Below, one piece after another: positions 34,480-43,263 of a DNA stretch of 64,000 nucleotides. How positions within the stretch are numbered: position 1 is the stretch's first letter; the number at the start of each line of letters is the position of its first letter. Position numbers and translations under genes: made by a program. The notes under the pieces are model-generated. The model had not been told where the DNA came from and made no database searches. It was given only the letters and a program-made list of their open reading frames with translations. Where the stretch lies: contig CAZJUP010000007.1 of the NCBI GenBank assembly GCA_964549275.1, forward strand, positions 40,564 through 104,563. Direction: 5' to 3'. This stretch comes from CAZJUP01 sp964549275. Its GTDB lineage: Bacteria > Fidelibacterota > Marinisomatia > Marinisomatales > TCS55.

Positions 34480-35598
34480 ATGAAAATTTCTACATCTAAA
34501 ACAGAATTATATACAGCACTTCAAAAGCTTTCTAAGGCGACTCCATCGCGCTCTACGCTTCCAATTCTCAGTTGTGCTTTATTGGAGGCTGTTGAGGGTG
34601 GTGCTGTGATGAGGTCTACGGATCTTGAAATAACAATCGTTGTTAATCTTGCTGCAAGCGTTGAGGAGGCCGGATCTGCTGCAATACCCCTACAAACAGT
34701 ATTAGATATCACGAGTGAACTACCAGAAGAAACGCGGGTTGGGATAAGTGTGGATACAAATTATAAAGTGAAAATTACAACAGAGATGGGTGTTTATGAT
34801 GTTATGGGAAAGCCGCCGGAAGAGTTTCCTGCAATACCCGATGTAGATAACAGAAAAGCAACAGGTGTTTCAGCAGAGGCATTGCAAGATATCATTAGAA
34901 AAACAAGTTTTGCAGTTAGTCGGGATGAGTTGAAGCCCGCATTGACGGGCGTCCTTTTTCGTTTTGGACAAGAGAATCTTACAGCTGTAGCAACAGATGG
35001 ACATCGACTGGTCCGTTATATCCGCTCTGAATACGAACAGCAAGAATTCAATGGCGATGTAATCGTTCCTAGGAAATTTTTAGGTTTGATTGGCGGTATT
35101 TTATCAAATGAAGATTCAATACAAATGTGGTTGGGAGAAAACCACTTGACAGCAACAATAGGGTCTGACACGTATTTTACGCGGATTATTGATGAGCGAT
35201 TTCCTGATTATGAAAGTGTAATTCCCAAAGACAACGACAAAGAATTGTCGGTAGACAGAAACCTTTTTTTGTCAGCCGTAAGGCGAGTTTCTATATTTTC
35301 TAACAAATCAACAAAACAAATTGCATTGCGATTAACCGATGAAAAAACTCAGCTTACCACAGAAGACCCGGAAAAATCATCTAAAGCACAGGAAAACATT
35401 GGTGCCGAATTTAAAGGAGACGACCTAGTTATTGGCTATAACGCTTCCTATTTAAAAGATATTGTTTCTCATGTTGGATCAGATAAATTGGTTGTGAAGC
35501 TTAAAACCCCGATCAGCGCAGCGTTGTTCTACCCCGGAAAACAAGACAGTGGATCAGAATTAACGATGCTATTAATGCCCATAAGGTTAAACGACTAA
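34480..35598 (+). CDS. dnaN: DNA polymerase III sliding clamp (beta subunit)
   Basis: 372 aa, standard length. Three clamp domains: MKISTSKTELYTALQKLSKA start with LPILSCALLEA; middle with AVSRDELKPALTGVLFRFGQ and AVATDGHRLVRY; C-terminal with FPDYESVIPK, VRRVSIFSNKSTKQIALRLT, GYNASYLKDIV and the terminal LLMPIRL. It forms a ring that tethers polymerase to DNA. It is 11 kb from dnaA instead of adjacent to it, but keeps the usual dnaN-recF-gyrB-gyrA order. Confidence 0.98.
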   Translation: MKISTSKTELYTALQKLSKATPSRSTLPILSCALLEAVEGGAVMRSTDLEITIVVNLAASVEEAGSAAIPLQTVLDITSELPEETRVGISVDTNYKVKITTEMGVYDVMGKPPEEFPAIPDVDNRKATGVSAEALQDIIRKTSFAVSRDELKPALTGVLFRFGQENLTAVATDGHRLVRYIRSEYEQQEFNGDVIVPRKFLGLIGGILSNEDSIQMWLGENHLTATIGSDTYFTRIIDERFPDYESVIPKDNDKELSVDRNLFLSAVRRVSIFSNKSTKQIALRLTDEKTQLTTEDPEKSSKAQENIGAEFKGDDLVIGYNASYLKDIVSHVGSDKLVVKLKTPISAALFYPGKQDSGSELTMLLMPIRLND

Positions 35599-35672
35599 AG
35601 GAGAACCAAGAATTATTAGAGCAGGTTATCTTTTTTTCCGCCGACCACCGAAAAAAGGCTATTATATTTCTG

Positions 35673-36746
35673 ATGTCGATTAAATCAATCGACATGCATT
35701 TTTTCAGGAACCACACAAAAACACAAATGGAATTCGGAAGTGGAATAAATGTTATTTTGGGTGAAAACGGTTCCGGGAAAACCTCTATTCTTGAGGCGGT
35801 ATATCTCTTATCAATGGGAAGAAGTTTTCGAACAAATCGCCTTATAGATATGGTAAAAAACAACGAAGATTCTGTGCGGGCAGAGGGAGTGTTTGATATT
35901 AAAGGAGAGGATGAGCATATCTTGTTTGGGTTGGCAACAGATGGTCGAAAAAAGCTAAAAATAAATGGAAAAGAAATAAAAGGGACAAAGGCGCTGTTGG
36001 GAAAAAACCCCGTTATTTTGCTTTCTCCGGAAGAACAGACCATAACAAAAGGAACAGCTGGAAACCGAAGAACATACTTTAATAAGCTTTTTTCAGTGGT
36101 TTCCACCGAATATATGAACACATTGGTTCGGTATACAAAAATTTTGAAACAGCGAAACACCTGTTTAAAAGAAAAAAGAAGCGACCGCGATCTTTTAGTC
36201 TGGGACGAGCCAATCGCTGAGACCGGGACACGCCTTTGGAAAAAAAGAAAAAACCTTTTGTTGGCCTTTCAAAGGGAATTGGTGGACGTGACAAGAGACT
36301 ACGAAGACAAAGCAGTGCACATCGATATTTATTCGGACAAAGCAAAACCAATAGACAAACAAGAATATATATTAGCGATGAAAAAGTCAAAACAGAAAGA
36401 CAAGACGGTTGGAAGGACCACAGTTGGTCCCCACCGAGATGAAATTGGGTTTTGCTATAACGATAAATGCCTTAAAGCGTACGGATCCCAAGGTGAGCAC
36501 AAACTCAGCTTAGTCTTAATAAAATTAGCTGAGTTTAACCTTGTTAAAAAGCTAATACAAAAAACACCGACACTTCTACTCGACGATTTGTTTGCTAAGT
36601 TGGATTTTCAAAGAGGAGACTCTGTCTTGAAACTGTTGAACAAAAAAGCCCAAACGCTGGTGACAAATACGGACATGGTTGAAATAGAAAGACATGGGAT
36701 TGTCTTAAATGGCGGTGACAATAAATCGTTTTTTCTCGAACGATGA
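35673..36746 (+). CDS. recF: DNA replication/repair protein RecF
   Basis: 357 aa. ABC-type ATPase with Walker A GENGSGKTSILEAVYLLSMG and GRSFRTNRL, the signature region YGSQGEHKLSLVLIKLAEF, Walker B TLLLDDLFAKLD and GPHRDEIGF. It loads RecA at single-strand gaps with RecO and RecR. ATG at 35673; 74 nt after dnaN, and it overlaps the DUF721 gene by 4 nt. Confidence 0.97.
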   Translation: MSIKSIDMHFFRNHTKTQMEFGSGINVILGENGSGKTSILEAVYLLSMGRSFRTNRLIDMVKNNEDSVRAEGVFDIKGEDEHILFGLATDGRKKLKINGKEIKGTKALLGKNPVILLSPEEQTITKGTAGNRRTYFNKLFSVVSTEYMNTLVRYTKILKQRNTCLKEKRSDRDLLVWDEPIAETGTRLWKKRKNLLLAFQRELVDVTRDYEDKAVHIDIYSDKAKPIDKQEYILAMKKSKQKDKTVGRTTVGPHRDEIGFCYNDKCLKAYGSQGEHKLSLVLIKLAEFNLVKKLIQKTPTLLLDDLFAKLDFQRGDSVLKLLNKKAQTLVTNTDMVEIERHGIVLNGGDNKSFFLER

Positions 36747-37021
36747 CAAAGACATTAAAAAGTGCCATCAAATCTTTTTTAAGAAACGCAGGGTTAGAGC
36801 AAGGTGTTTCTCAAAACAATGCACTGTTTTTGTGGAACGAAACCGTTGGTCCAACCATTGCTGAGAACACGGAAGCAGAAAGCGTTGAACATGGCGTTAT
36901 AACGGTAAAAACCTCGACCCCTTCTTGGCGGCAAGAGCTCCAGTTTCAAAAAAAAGACATTGTAAAAAAAATCAATAAACAGCTTGGAAAACACACGATA
37001 AAGGACATTCGATTCATATGA
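36743..37021 (+). CDS. DUF721 (DciA-like) protein
   Basis: 92 aa, one DUF721 domain: FLRNAGLEQGVSQNNALFLW then ETVGPTIAENTEAESVEHGV and the conserved TPSWRQELQFQKKDIVKKIN. DciA proteins are replicative-helicase loaders or partners in bacteria without DnaC/DnaI; the classic DciA is longer because of an extra disordered part. It lies between recF and gyrB with 4-nt overlaps on both sides, a common place for this gene. Confidence 0.85.
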   Translation: MTKTLKSAIKSFLRNAGLEQGVSQNNALFLWNETVGPTIAENTEAESVEHGVITVKTSTPSWRQELQFQKKDIVKKINKQLGKHTIKDIRFI

Positions 37022-38988
37022 GCGCAGAAGTAAAAGCGACGCAATATAGCGCAGAAAGCATCAAAGTATTAGAAGGGTTGGAGGCGGTACGAAAGCGCCC
37101 GGCCATGTATATTGGAGACGTTGGAAAACGGGGTCTCCATCATCTTGTTTATGAAGTTGTAGATAATTCAATTGATGAAGCATTGGCGGGATATTGTACA
37201 AAAGTAATTGTTACATTTAATGCCAACGGGTCTGTCACCGTTGAAGATAATGGGCGCGGAATTCCTGTTGATATTCACAAAGAAGAAAAAAAACCGGCAG
37301 TTGAAGTGGTCATGACCGTGCTGCATGCTGGAGGAAAATTTGACAAAGGATCCTATAAGGTTTCAGGCGGGCTTCATGGTGTTGGTGTTTCTGTTGTAAA
37401 CGCACTTTCTGAATGGATGTGGGTAGAAGTAAAACGCGACGGAAAAGTTCACAAACAAGATTATAAAACGGGCAACCCTCAAAACAAACTAAAAACCGTT
37501 GGCACCGCAAAAAAAACAGGGACAAAAGTATGCTTTTTTCCCGATAGTACCATTTTTAAAGCCACAACATTTGAATACGATATCATTGCCGAAAGGCTCC
37601 GCGAGCTTGCTTATTTAAACAGTGGGTTAGAAATTGTATTAAGAGATGAACGCACTGATGATGGTGAAACAGACACCTTCAAATTTAAAGGGGGACTAAG
37701 CGATTTTGTAAAGTATCTGGACGGACACAACAACCCTTTGCACAACAAAATTATCACGGTTAACAAGGAAGACGGGGAGGTTCCTGTTGATGTGGCTCTG
37801 CGTTACAGCAGCACCTACAATGACAATATCCTGACTTTTGTGAACAATATTAATACTATTGAAGGGGGAACGCATCTGTCCGGGTTTCGCTCTGCATTGA
37901 CGCGAGCCATGAATAACCACGCCACAAAAAACAACCTGATTAAAGCTAAAAAGAATGAGAAAATTTCATTAAGCGGAGAAGATTTTCGCGAAGGGCTAAC
38001 GGCTATTATTAGTATTAAAGTTGCAGAACCCCAGTTTGAAGGTCAAACAAAAACAAAGCTGGGGAATGGTGATGTAAAAGGTGTTGTTGACAAAGCTGTG
38101 TATGAAGGTATTTTAGATTTTCTAGAGCAAAACCCATCCATAGGAAGACGCATTGTTGAAAAAGCGCTGTTGGCAGCAAGAAGCAGAAGTGCCGCTAGAA
38201 AAGCTAGAGAACTGATCAGAAGAAAAAGCGCCCTTGGCGGATCTTCATTGCCCGGAAAACTGGCAGATTGTTCAAACCGGGACCCCATTTTTTGCGAACT
38301 TTACCTGGTTGAAGGAGACTCTGCTGGAGGCTCTGCTAAACAAGGGCGTGACCGAAGGACTCAGGCTATACTTCCTTTGCGCGGTAAAGTGATAAACTCA
38401 GAAAAAGCCCGAGTGGACAAGTTATTGTCAAACAATGAAATTCAGGCCATTATTACTGCGCTTGGCACAGGGTTTGGCGGATCTGATGAAGATACGGGAG
38501 AAAAATCTGCCGGAGATTTTGACATAGAAAAACTCCGCTACCATAAAATAATTATTATGACAGATGCGGATGTAGACGGCTCTCACATACGAACACTACT
38601 GTTAACTTTTTTCTATCGAAAAATGAAAGAAGTAATAGACGGGGGATATCTCTATCTTGCACTTCCTCCTTTGTATCGCGTGTCTCAAGGAAAAAAGGTG
38701 CACTATTCTTATGATGACAATGAAAGAGATCTAATGATTGAACGAATGCAAAAGGAAAACAAAAACACAAAAGTTTCTATTCAGCGATATAAAGGATTGG
38801 GCGAAATGAACCCGGGTCAACTTTGGGAAACCACAATGAACCCGGAAAGTCGGACCTTAATGCAGGTGACGGTGGAAAGCGCAGGGGAAGCAGCAGAGAC
38901 ATTTCAAAACTTAATGGGAAACGATGTGGAAGCGCGAAGAAACTTTATTGAAAAAAACGCAAAATTTGTTGTTAATCTAGATGTATAG
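37018..38988 (+). CDS. gyrB: DNA gyrase subunit B
   Basis: 656 aa. GHKL ATPase domain (VYEVVDNSIDEALAGYC, NGRGIPVDIH, HAGGKFDKGSYKVSGGLHGV), transducer domain, then TOPRIM with EGDSAGGSAKQGRDR, PLRGKVINSEKA and DADVDGSHIRTLLLTFFYR, and a C-terminal tail with QRYKGLGEMNPGQLW. Length near 650 aa is typical of species without the proteobacterial insert. Acts with GyrA to add negative supercoils. Confidence 0.98.
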   Translation: MSAEVKATQYSAESIKVLEGLEAVRKRPAMYIGDVGKRGLHHLVYEVVDNSIDEALAGYCTKVIVTFNANGSVTVEDNGRGIPVDIHKEEKKPAVEVVMTVLHAGGKFDKGSYKVSGGLHGVGVSVVNALSEWMWVEVKRDGKVHKQDYKTGNPQNKLKTVGTAKKTGTKVCFFPDSTIFKATTFEYDIIAERLRELAYLNSGLEIVLRDERTDDGETDTFKFKGGLSDFVKYLDGHNNPLHNKIITVNKEDGEVPVDVALRYSSTYNDNILTFVNNINTIEGGTHLSGFRSALTRAMNNHATKNNLIKAKKNEKISLSGEDFREGLTAIISIKVAEPQFEGQTKTKLGNGDVKGVVDKAVYEGILDFLEQNPSIGRRIVEKALLAARSRSAARKARELIRRKSALGGSSLPGKLADCSNRDPIFCELYLVEGDSAGGSAKQGRDRRTQAILPLRGKVINSEKARVDKLLSNNEIQAIITALGTGFGGSDEDTGEKSAGDFDIEKLRYHKIIIMTDADVDGSHIRTLLLTFFYRKMKEVIDGGYLYLALPPLYRVSQGKKVHYSYDDNERDLMIERMQKENKNTKVSIQRYKGLGEMNPGQLWETTMNPESRTLMQVTVESAGEAAETFQNLMGNDVEARRNFIEKNAKFVVNLDV

Positions 38989-39005
38989 AGGTGTAGAAAA
39001 TATTT

Positions 39006-41516
39006 ATGGTTGATTTTAACAGAGACAACACGCTTCCGCGAGATATCGTGGATGAAATGAAAGAAAGCTATCTTAACTATTCCATGTCTGTTATTGTGTC
39101 CCGCGCCCTACCTGATGTACGTGACGGCCTAAAGCCAGTACACCGCAGGATTTTATATGGTATGAGCGAGTTGGGGTCAAGCTGGAACAGGCCGTATAAA
39201 AAATCCGCGAGAATCGTAGGTGATGTTTTAGGAAAATATCATCCCCACGGTGATAGCTCTGTTTATGATGCCCTTGTTCGTATGGCACAGGATTTTTCAA
39301 TGCGATATGAATTGGTAGATGGACAGGGAAATTTTGGCTCAATAGACGGAGACAACGCCGCGGCCATGCGATATACAGAATCTCGCATGACAAAACTTTC
39401 AAGCGAGATGCTTAAAGACCTAGACAAAGATACGGTAGACTGGGATCCAAACTTTGATGAAACCCTAAAAGAGCCATCGGTGCTTCCCTCTTCTGTACCA
39501 GCCTTGCTGGTAAACGGTTCAGAGGGGATTGCTGTGGGAATGGCAACTAAAATCCCCCCACACAATTTAACAGAAATTATAAATGGATTAATTGCGACCA
39601 TAGAAAACAAAGAGATAACAACAGAAGAAATTATGACACACATAAAAGGGCCGGACTTTCCAACCGCAGGGCTCATATTGGGTGTTGATGGTTTAAAAGC
39701 TGCCTATAAAACAGGTCGCGGAAAAATTAAAATGAGAGCCAAAGCACATATTGAAACGGCCAAAAGTGGAAAAGACAGTATCGTGATTACTGAAGTACCC
39801 TATCAAACGAACAAAGCAAACCTGGTTGAGAAAATTGCAGATCTTGTTCGAGATAAAAAAGTAGAGGGTATCACAGATCTCCGGGACGAATCTGATAAAG
39901 ACGGCATTCGCGTTGTAATAGAAACCAAAAGGGACGCTGTTCCAGAAGTTATTTTAAACCAATTGTATCAACATACCCAACTTCAAGACACCTTCGGCAT
40001 CATTCTTTTGGCTCTTGTTGATGGGGTGCCCAAAGTGATGCCTCTGAAAACCATTTTAAACCATTTTATTGATTTTAGACATCACATTGTTGTTCGACGA
40101 ACAGAGTTTGATTTAAAGGAAGCAGAAGCCAGAGCCCACATTTTGGAGGGGCTAAAAATCGCGCTGGATAATATTGATGAGGTTATTTCAATAATCCGCA
40201 ACAGCAAAGATCCTGTTCATGCGAAGGAAGGTCTCATGAACAGTTTCAACCTTTCTGAGGTTCAGTCACAAGCCATATTAGATATGAGACTTCAGAAGCT
40301 CACCGGGTTAGAAGTGGAAAAAGTCGTTGCGGAATATCGAGAAGTCATAAAGCTTATAGCCCACTTAAAAGGAATCCTGGAAAGCCGAAGCCAGAGAATG
40401 GATATAATTAAAACAGAGCTTAATGAAATTCGCGACCAGTATGGGGATTCACGACGCACAGAGATCATACCGGTAGATTCTAACTTTTCCATGGAAGATA
40501 TGATTGCTGAGGAAGAGGTTGTGATTACCATCACCCACAACGGTTATATTAAAAGAACAGCGCTGAACACTTACAGAACGCAGCGGCGAGGGGGTCGCGG
40601 TGTACAAGGGGCCACAAGCAAGGATGAAGACTTTGTTGAACATCTCTTTATTGCAAACACACACAACTATATGCTGTTTTTCACCGATCGGGGGAAGTGT
40701 TTCTGGCTAAAAGTTTATGATATTCCCCAGGGGGGTCGCGCTACCCAAGGGCGCGCAATCGTAAATCTGATAGGTTGTGAGCCTGGAGAAAAAGTAGAAG
40801 CATTCGTTAGTGTAAAAGAGTTTTATGATGACCATTATATTGTTATGGCCACTCAGAACGGAATCGTGAAAAAAACTGTTTTGTCTGCCTATGGTAAGCC
40901 AAGAAAAGGCGGTATCTACGCAATTGATATTCGAGACGGAGACAAACTCATTGAAGCGCGCATTACAAATGGTGAACACGACATTCTTCTAGGCACCCGA
41001 GAGGGCAAGTCCATTCGGTTTTCTGAAAATGATATACGCCCGAGTGGACGAAAAACGATGGGAGTCAAAGGTATATCATTAAGCTCCAAAGATGATTGCG
41101 TTATTGGAATGCTGGTTGTTCGAAGGGAGGGCACCATTTTAGTAGCGACAGAAAAAGGAATGGGAAAGCGAACTGACGTTATTCAATACCGCACCCAATC
41201 GCGAGGAGGCAAAGGTGTGATGACTATGCGGTGTACAGAGAAAACAGGTAAAATGGTTAACATTATGGAGGTTGTTGATTCAGACGATTTGATTGTGATT
41301 ACAGATTCAGGCGTATTAATGCGCCAACCTGTAGCAGCTATTCGCACAATAGGGAGAGTCACACAAGGCGTGAAGTTGGTAAAACTTGACGACGGCGCTA
41401 CAATTTCATCGATTACACGGGTCATTCACGAAAATGACGTAGAAAAAAGCGATAGGCAACCAGAAGATTTTTCTGTAGAGAAATCAAAAGGTGAGGATGT
41501 CTCAATAGAAACGTGA
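39006..41516 (+). CDS. gyrA: DNA gyrase subunit A
   Basis: 836 aa. Breakage-reunion domain with catalytic Tyr123 (AAMRYTESR) and the quinolone-determining region KYHPHGDSSVYDALVRMAQ, where the usual Ser (84 here) and the acidic residue four on (Asp88) are both unaltered, so no classical quinolone resistance change. The C-terminal six-bladed pinwheel includes the GyrA box QRRGGRGVQG (about 525-540), which is needed for supercoiling and marks this as GyrA and not ParC. It follows gyrB by 17 nt and ends in an overlap with yggS (GTGA). Confidence 0.98.
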   Translation: MVDFNRDNTLPRDIVDEMKESYLNYSMSVIVSRALPDVRDGLKPVHRRILYGMSELGSSWNRPYKKSARIVGDVLGKYHPHGDSSVYDALVRMAQDFSMRYELVDGQGNFGSIDGDNAAAMRYTESRMTKLSSEMLKDLDKDTVDWDPNFDETLKEPSVLPSSVPALLVNGSEGIAVGMATKIPPHNLTEIINGLIATIENKEITTEEIMTHIKGPDFPTAGLILGVDGLKAAYKTGRGKIKMRAKAHIETAKSGKDSIVITEVPYQTNKANLVEKIADLVRDKKVEGITDLRDESDKDGIRVVIETKRDAVPEVILNQLYQHTQLQDTFGIILLALVDGVPKVMPLKTILNHFIDFRHHIVVRRTEFDLKEAEARAHILEGLKIALDNIDEVISIIRNSKDPVHAKEGLMNSFNLSEVQSQAILDMRLQKLTGLEVEKVVAEYREVIKLIAHLKGILESRSQRMDIIKTELNEIRDQYGDSRRTEIIPVDSNFSMEDMIAEEEVVITITHNGYIKRTALNTYRTQRRGGRGVQGATSKDEDFVEHLFIANTHNYMLFFTDRGKCFWLKVYDIPQGGRATQGRAIVNLIGCEPGEKVEAFVSVKEFYDDHYIVMATQNGIVKKTVLSAYGKPRKGGIYAIDIRDGDKLIEARITNGEHDILLGTREGKSIRFSENDIRPSGRKTMGVKGISLSSKDDCVIGMLVVRREGTILVATEKGMGKRTDVIQYRTQSRGGKGVMTMRCTEKTGKMVNIMEVVDSDDLIVITDSGVLMRQPVAAIRTIGRVTQGVKLVKLDDGATISSITRVIHENDVEKSDRQPEDFSVEKSKGEDVSIET

Positions 41517-42211
41517 GCCTAAGTCGAAATCTCGAGATCGTTCAAAAAAAAATTAAAGAAGCCCAGGAAAGATCGGGTCGACAAGGCGAAGTTAAAATCG
41601 TTGCTGTCACAAAAACACACCCAACATCTGTAATAGAGGATGCACACAGGTTGGGCTTGTTTCATATTGGGGAGAACAAGGTACAAGAAGCAGGAGAAAA
41701 GTTTCGTGCTCTTGCCAGCGAAACGAAAAACCGAATAACCCGACATATGGTCGGACACCTTCAAACCAACAAAATAAACAAAGCATTAGATTTGTTTGAT
41801 ACAATTGATTCGGTTGATTCTGTACGATTAGCAGAAAAAATAAATCGCCGGGCTACGGAATTAAAAATAAAAATACCCATTCTTTTAGAAATTAATACCA
41901 GCGGCGAAAGCTCAAAACAGGGGTTTTCTGTATTTGAAGAAGACAAGATGTTGTCTTGTTTTGTTTTTGAAAACCTTCAAATAAAAGGATTAATGACCAT
42001 CGGGCCCCTGACGAATTACCCGACAAAAATCCGAAGTGCTTTTACAGAGTTGAGAAAAACAATAAATACCTTAAATAGAAATAAACAACCACAATACCCT
42101 GAACTTACTGAGCTTTCAATGGGAATGAGCGACGATTATGAGGTTGCAGTCGAAGAAGGAAGCACGATGGTTCGACTAGGGACAAAACTGTTTGGAAAGA
42201 GAATCCTGTGA
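41513..42211 (+). CDS. yggS: YggS-family pyridoxal phosphate homeostasis protein
   Basis: 232 aa, GTG start overlapping the gyrA stop. PLP-binding lysine in VKIVAVTKTHPTSVIEDAH, followed by HIGENKVQEAGEK, RHMVGHLQTNKINKAL, PILLEINTSGESSKQGF, KGLMTIGP and the C-terminal LSMGMSDDYEVAVEEGSTMV phosphate-binding segment. This is a single-domain type III PLP protein that buffers PLP and affects amino-acid balance. Overlaps the next unknown gene by 4 nt. Confidence 0.95.
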   Translation: MSLSRNLEIVQKKIKEAQERSGRQGEVKIVAVTKTHPTSVIEDAHRLGLFHIGENKVQEAGEKFRALASETKNRITRHMVGHLQTNKINKALDLFDTIDSVDSVRLAEKINRRATELKIKIPILLEINTSGESSKQGFSVFEEDKMLSCFVFENLQIKGLMTIGPLTNYPTKIRSAFTELRKTINTLNRNKQPQYPELTELSMGMSDDYEVAVEEGSTMVRLGTKLFGKRIL

Positions 42212-42759
42212 ATCTTTTTGTATATTTACCCGCAGGGCCTACTGTTTGGAGTCGGAACGCAAGAGAATACGAAACTACAAGTGGGCACGGTTTTTTTGTT
42301 GAAAAAAATGCAACATTTGTTTGGCCAAAAAATTCTGATCCAAACACGATAAATCCAGAATCGTTTTCAAAGCTTAAAATGAAATTTAATATTAATAAAG
42401 CTTGGATTGTTGATCGCATTAAAGGGACAAAAGATCATGGTTTTATAAGTGGCCACATAAACAAATCGGGATATAATTATTTGGTTGGTAAAACCCCGCT
42501 TGGAAGCCACCCAACCTTTCCGGACATCAGCAATATTTACTCTTGGCCAAAAGGTAGCAGGACCCATAAGGTCTTTACCGTTGGGCCCAACAGGTTTGGT
42601 GAAGCTAGCAACACAAATATAATACTATCTGAGTGGGTTGGGCTAGTTGCAGCGGTTTGGTGTTATGTGGGCGTTAATGTTACTGCGTTAGGCATACCGC
42701 CTAATAAATTGAAAGTTAAAAACTTTAAACTGGAAGAGTTTGTAAAAAGTTTGGGTTGA
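42208..42759 (+). CDS. Unknown protein between yggS and sodN
   Basis: 183 aa, GTG start overlapping the yggS stop (GTGA). I do not recognise the family. There is no signal peptide. It is rich in Gly, Asn and aromatics, with distinctive segments VYLPAGPTVWSRNAREYETT, TKDHGFISGHINKSGYNYLV, GKTPLGSHPTFPDISNIYSW and HKVFTVGPNRFGEASNT. A hydrophobic stretch near the C-terminus (VGLVAAVWCYVGVNVTALGI) could be buried or membrane associated. It is followed 18 nt later by the Ni-SOD gene. It is not like the SodX peptidase that accompanies Ni-SOD elsewhere. Confidence 0.7.
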   Translation: MNLFVYLPAGPTVWSRNAREYETTSGHGFFVEKNATFVWPKNSDPNTINPESFSKLKMKFNINKAWIVDRIKGTKDHGFISGHINKSGYNYLVGKTPLGSHPTFPDISNIYSWPKGSRTHKVFTVGPNRFGEASNTNIILSEWVGLVAAVWCYVGVNVTALGIPPNKLKVKNFKLEEFVKSLG

Positions 42760-42777
42760 TATTACAAGGAGAAAACA

Positions 42778-43263
42778 ATGGAAATAATCAGAGGATTCGT
42801 TTTGTGTGTCATGTTTACGGGCGCCCTGTTTGCCCACTGTCAGGTTCCCTGTGGAATTTATGATGATGCGAGAAGAATTCTTCAAATAGAAGAGCACCTA
42901 ACAACAGTTGAGAGGGCAATGAATTCAATTCGTGGCCTTTCGGAGGGCGATGATTTTCAATCAAAAAACCAACTTATTCGGTGGGTAAATACAAAAGAAA
43001 ACTACGCACAAAAAATCCAAAATATTGTTTCTGAGTATTTTCTTACACAAAGAATTGTTCCTGTTAAAAGTTCAAACACCGAGTATAATGACTATGTAAA
43101 GCAAACAACGCTTTTGCAGAAAATTCTTGTCTCGACTATGAAGTGCAAACAAACCGTGGATTCAGATTATTTGATTAAAACCCAAAAACTATTGGATGAA
43201 TTTGTTGCTGTATACTTTGACGAACACGGTTTAAAACACCTTAAACAGTTGCGGAGCAACTAG
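42778..43263 (+). CDS. sodN: Nickel superoxide dismutase with Sec-type signal peptide
   Basis: 161 aa, ATG with AAGGAG just upstream. The nickel hook HCxxPCGxY is present as HCQVPCGIY at residues 20-28 (His20, Cys21, Cys25, Tyr28). The downstream four-helix part matches Ni-SOD (YDDARRILQIEEHLTTVERA). In Streptomyces a 14-aa propeptide is removed by SodX so that the histidine becomes residue 1. Here residues 1-19 look like a Sec signal ending in LFA, so signal peptidase I would expose the same histidine. This implies a periplasmic enzyme. Its stop overlaps the convergent psuG stop. Confidence 0.92.
   Translation: MEIIRGFVLCVMFTGALFAHCQVPCGIYDDARRILQIEEHLTTVERAMNSIRGLSEGDDFQSKNQLIRWVNTKENYAQKIQNIVSEYFLTQRIVPVKSSNTEYNDYVKQTTLLQKILVSTMKCKQTVDSDYLIKTQKLLDEFVAVYFDEHGLKHLKQLRSN

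Noticed and set aside
35513..36160. A 215-aa open frame antisense to dnaN/recF
   Set aside because: recF on the other strand is unmistakable; the antisense frame is a shadow rich in Phe/Ser/Ile.
39240..39300. Quinolone-resistance changes in GyrA
   Set aside because: The resistance-determining positions hold the ordinary serine and aspartate.
42208..42759. The gene before sodN as a SodX peptidase
   Set aside because: It has no S24/S26 peptidase motifs (no Ser-Lys dyad context) and no match in length or membrane anchor.
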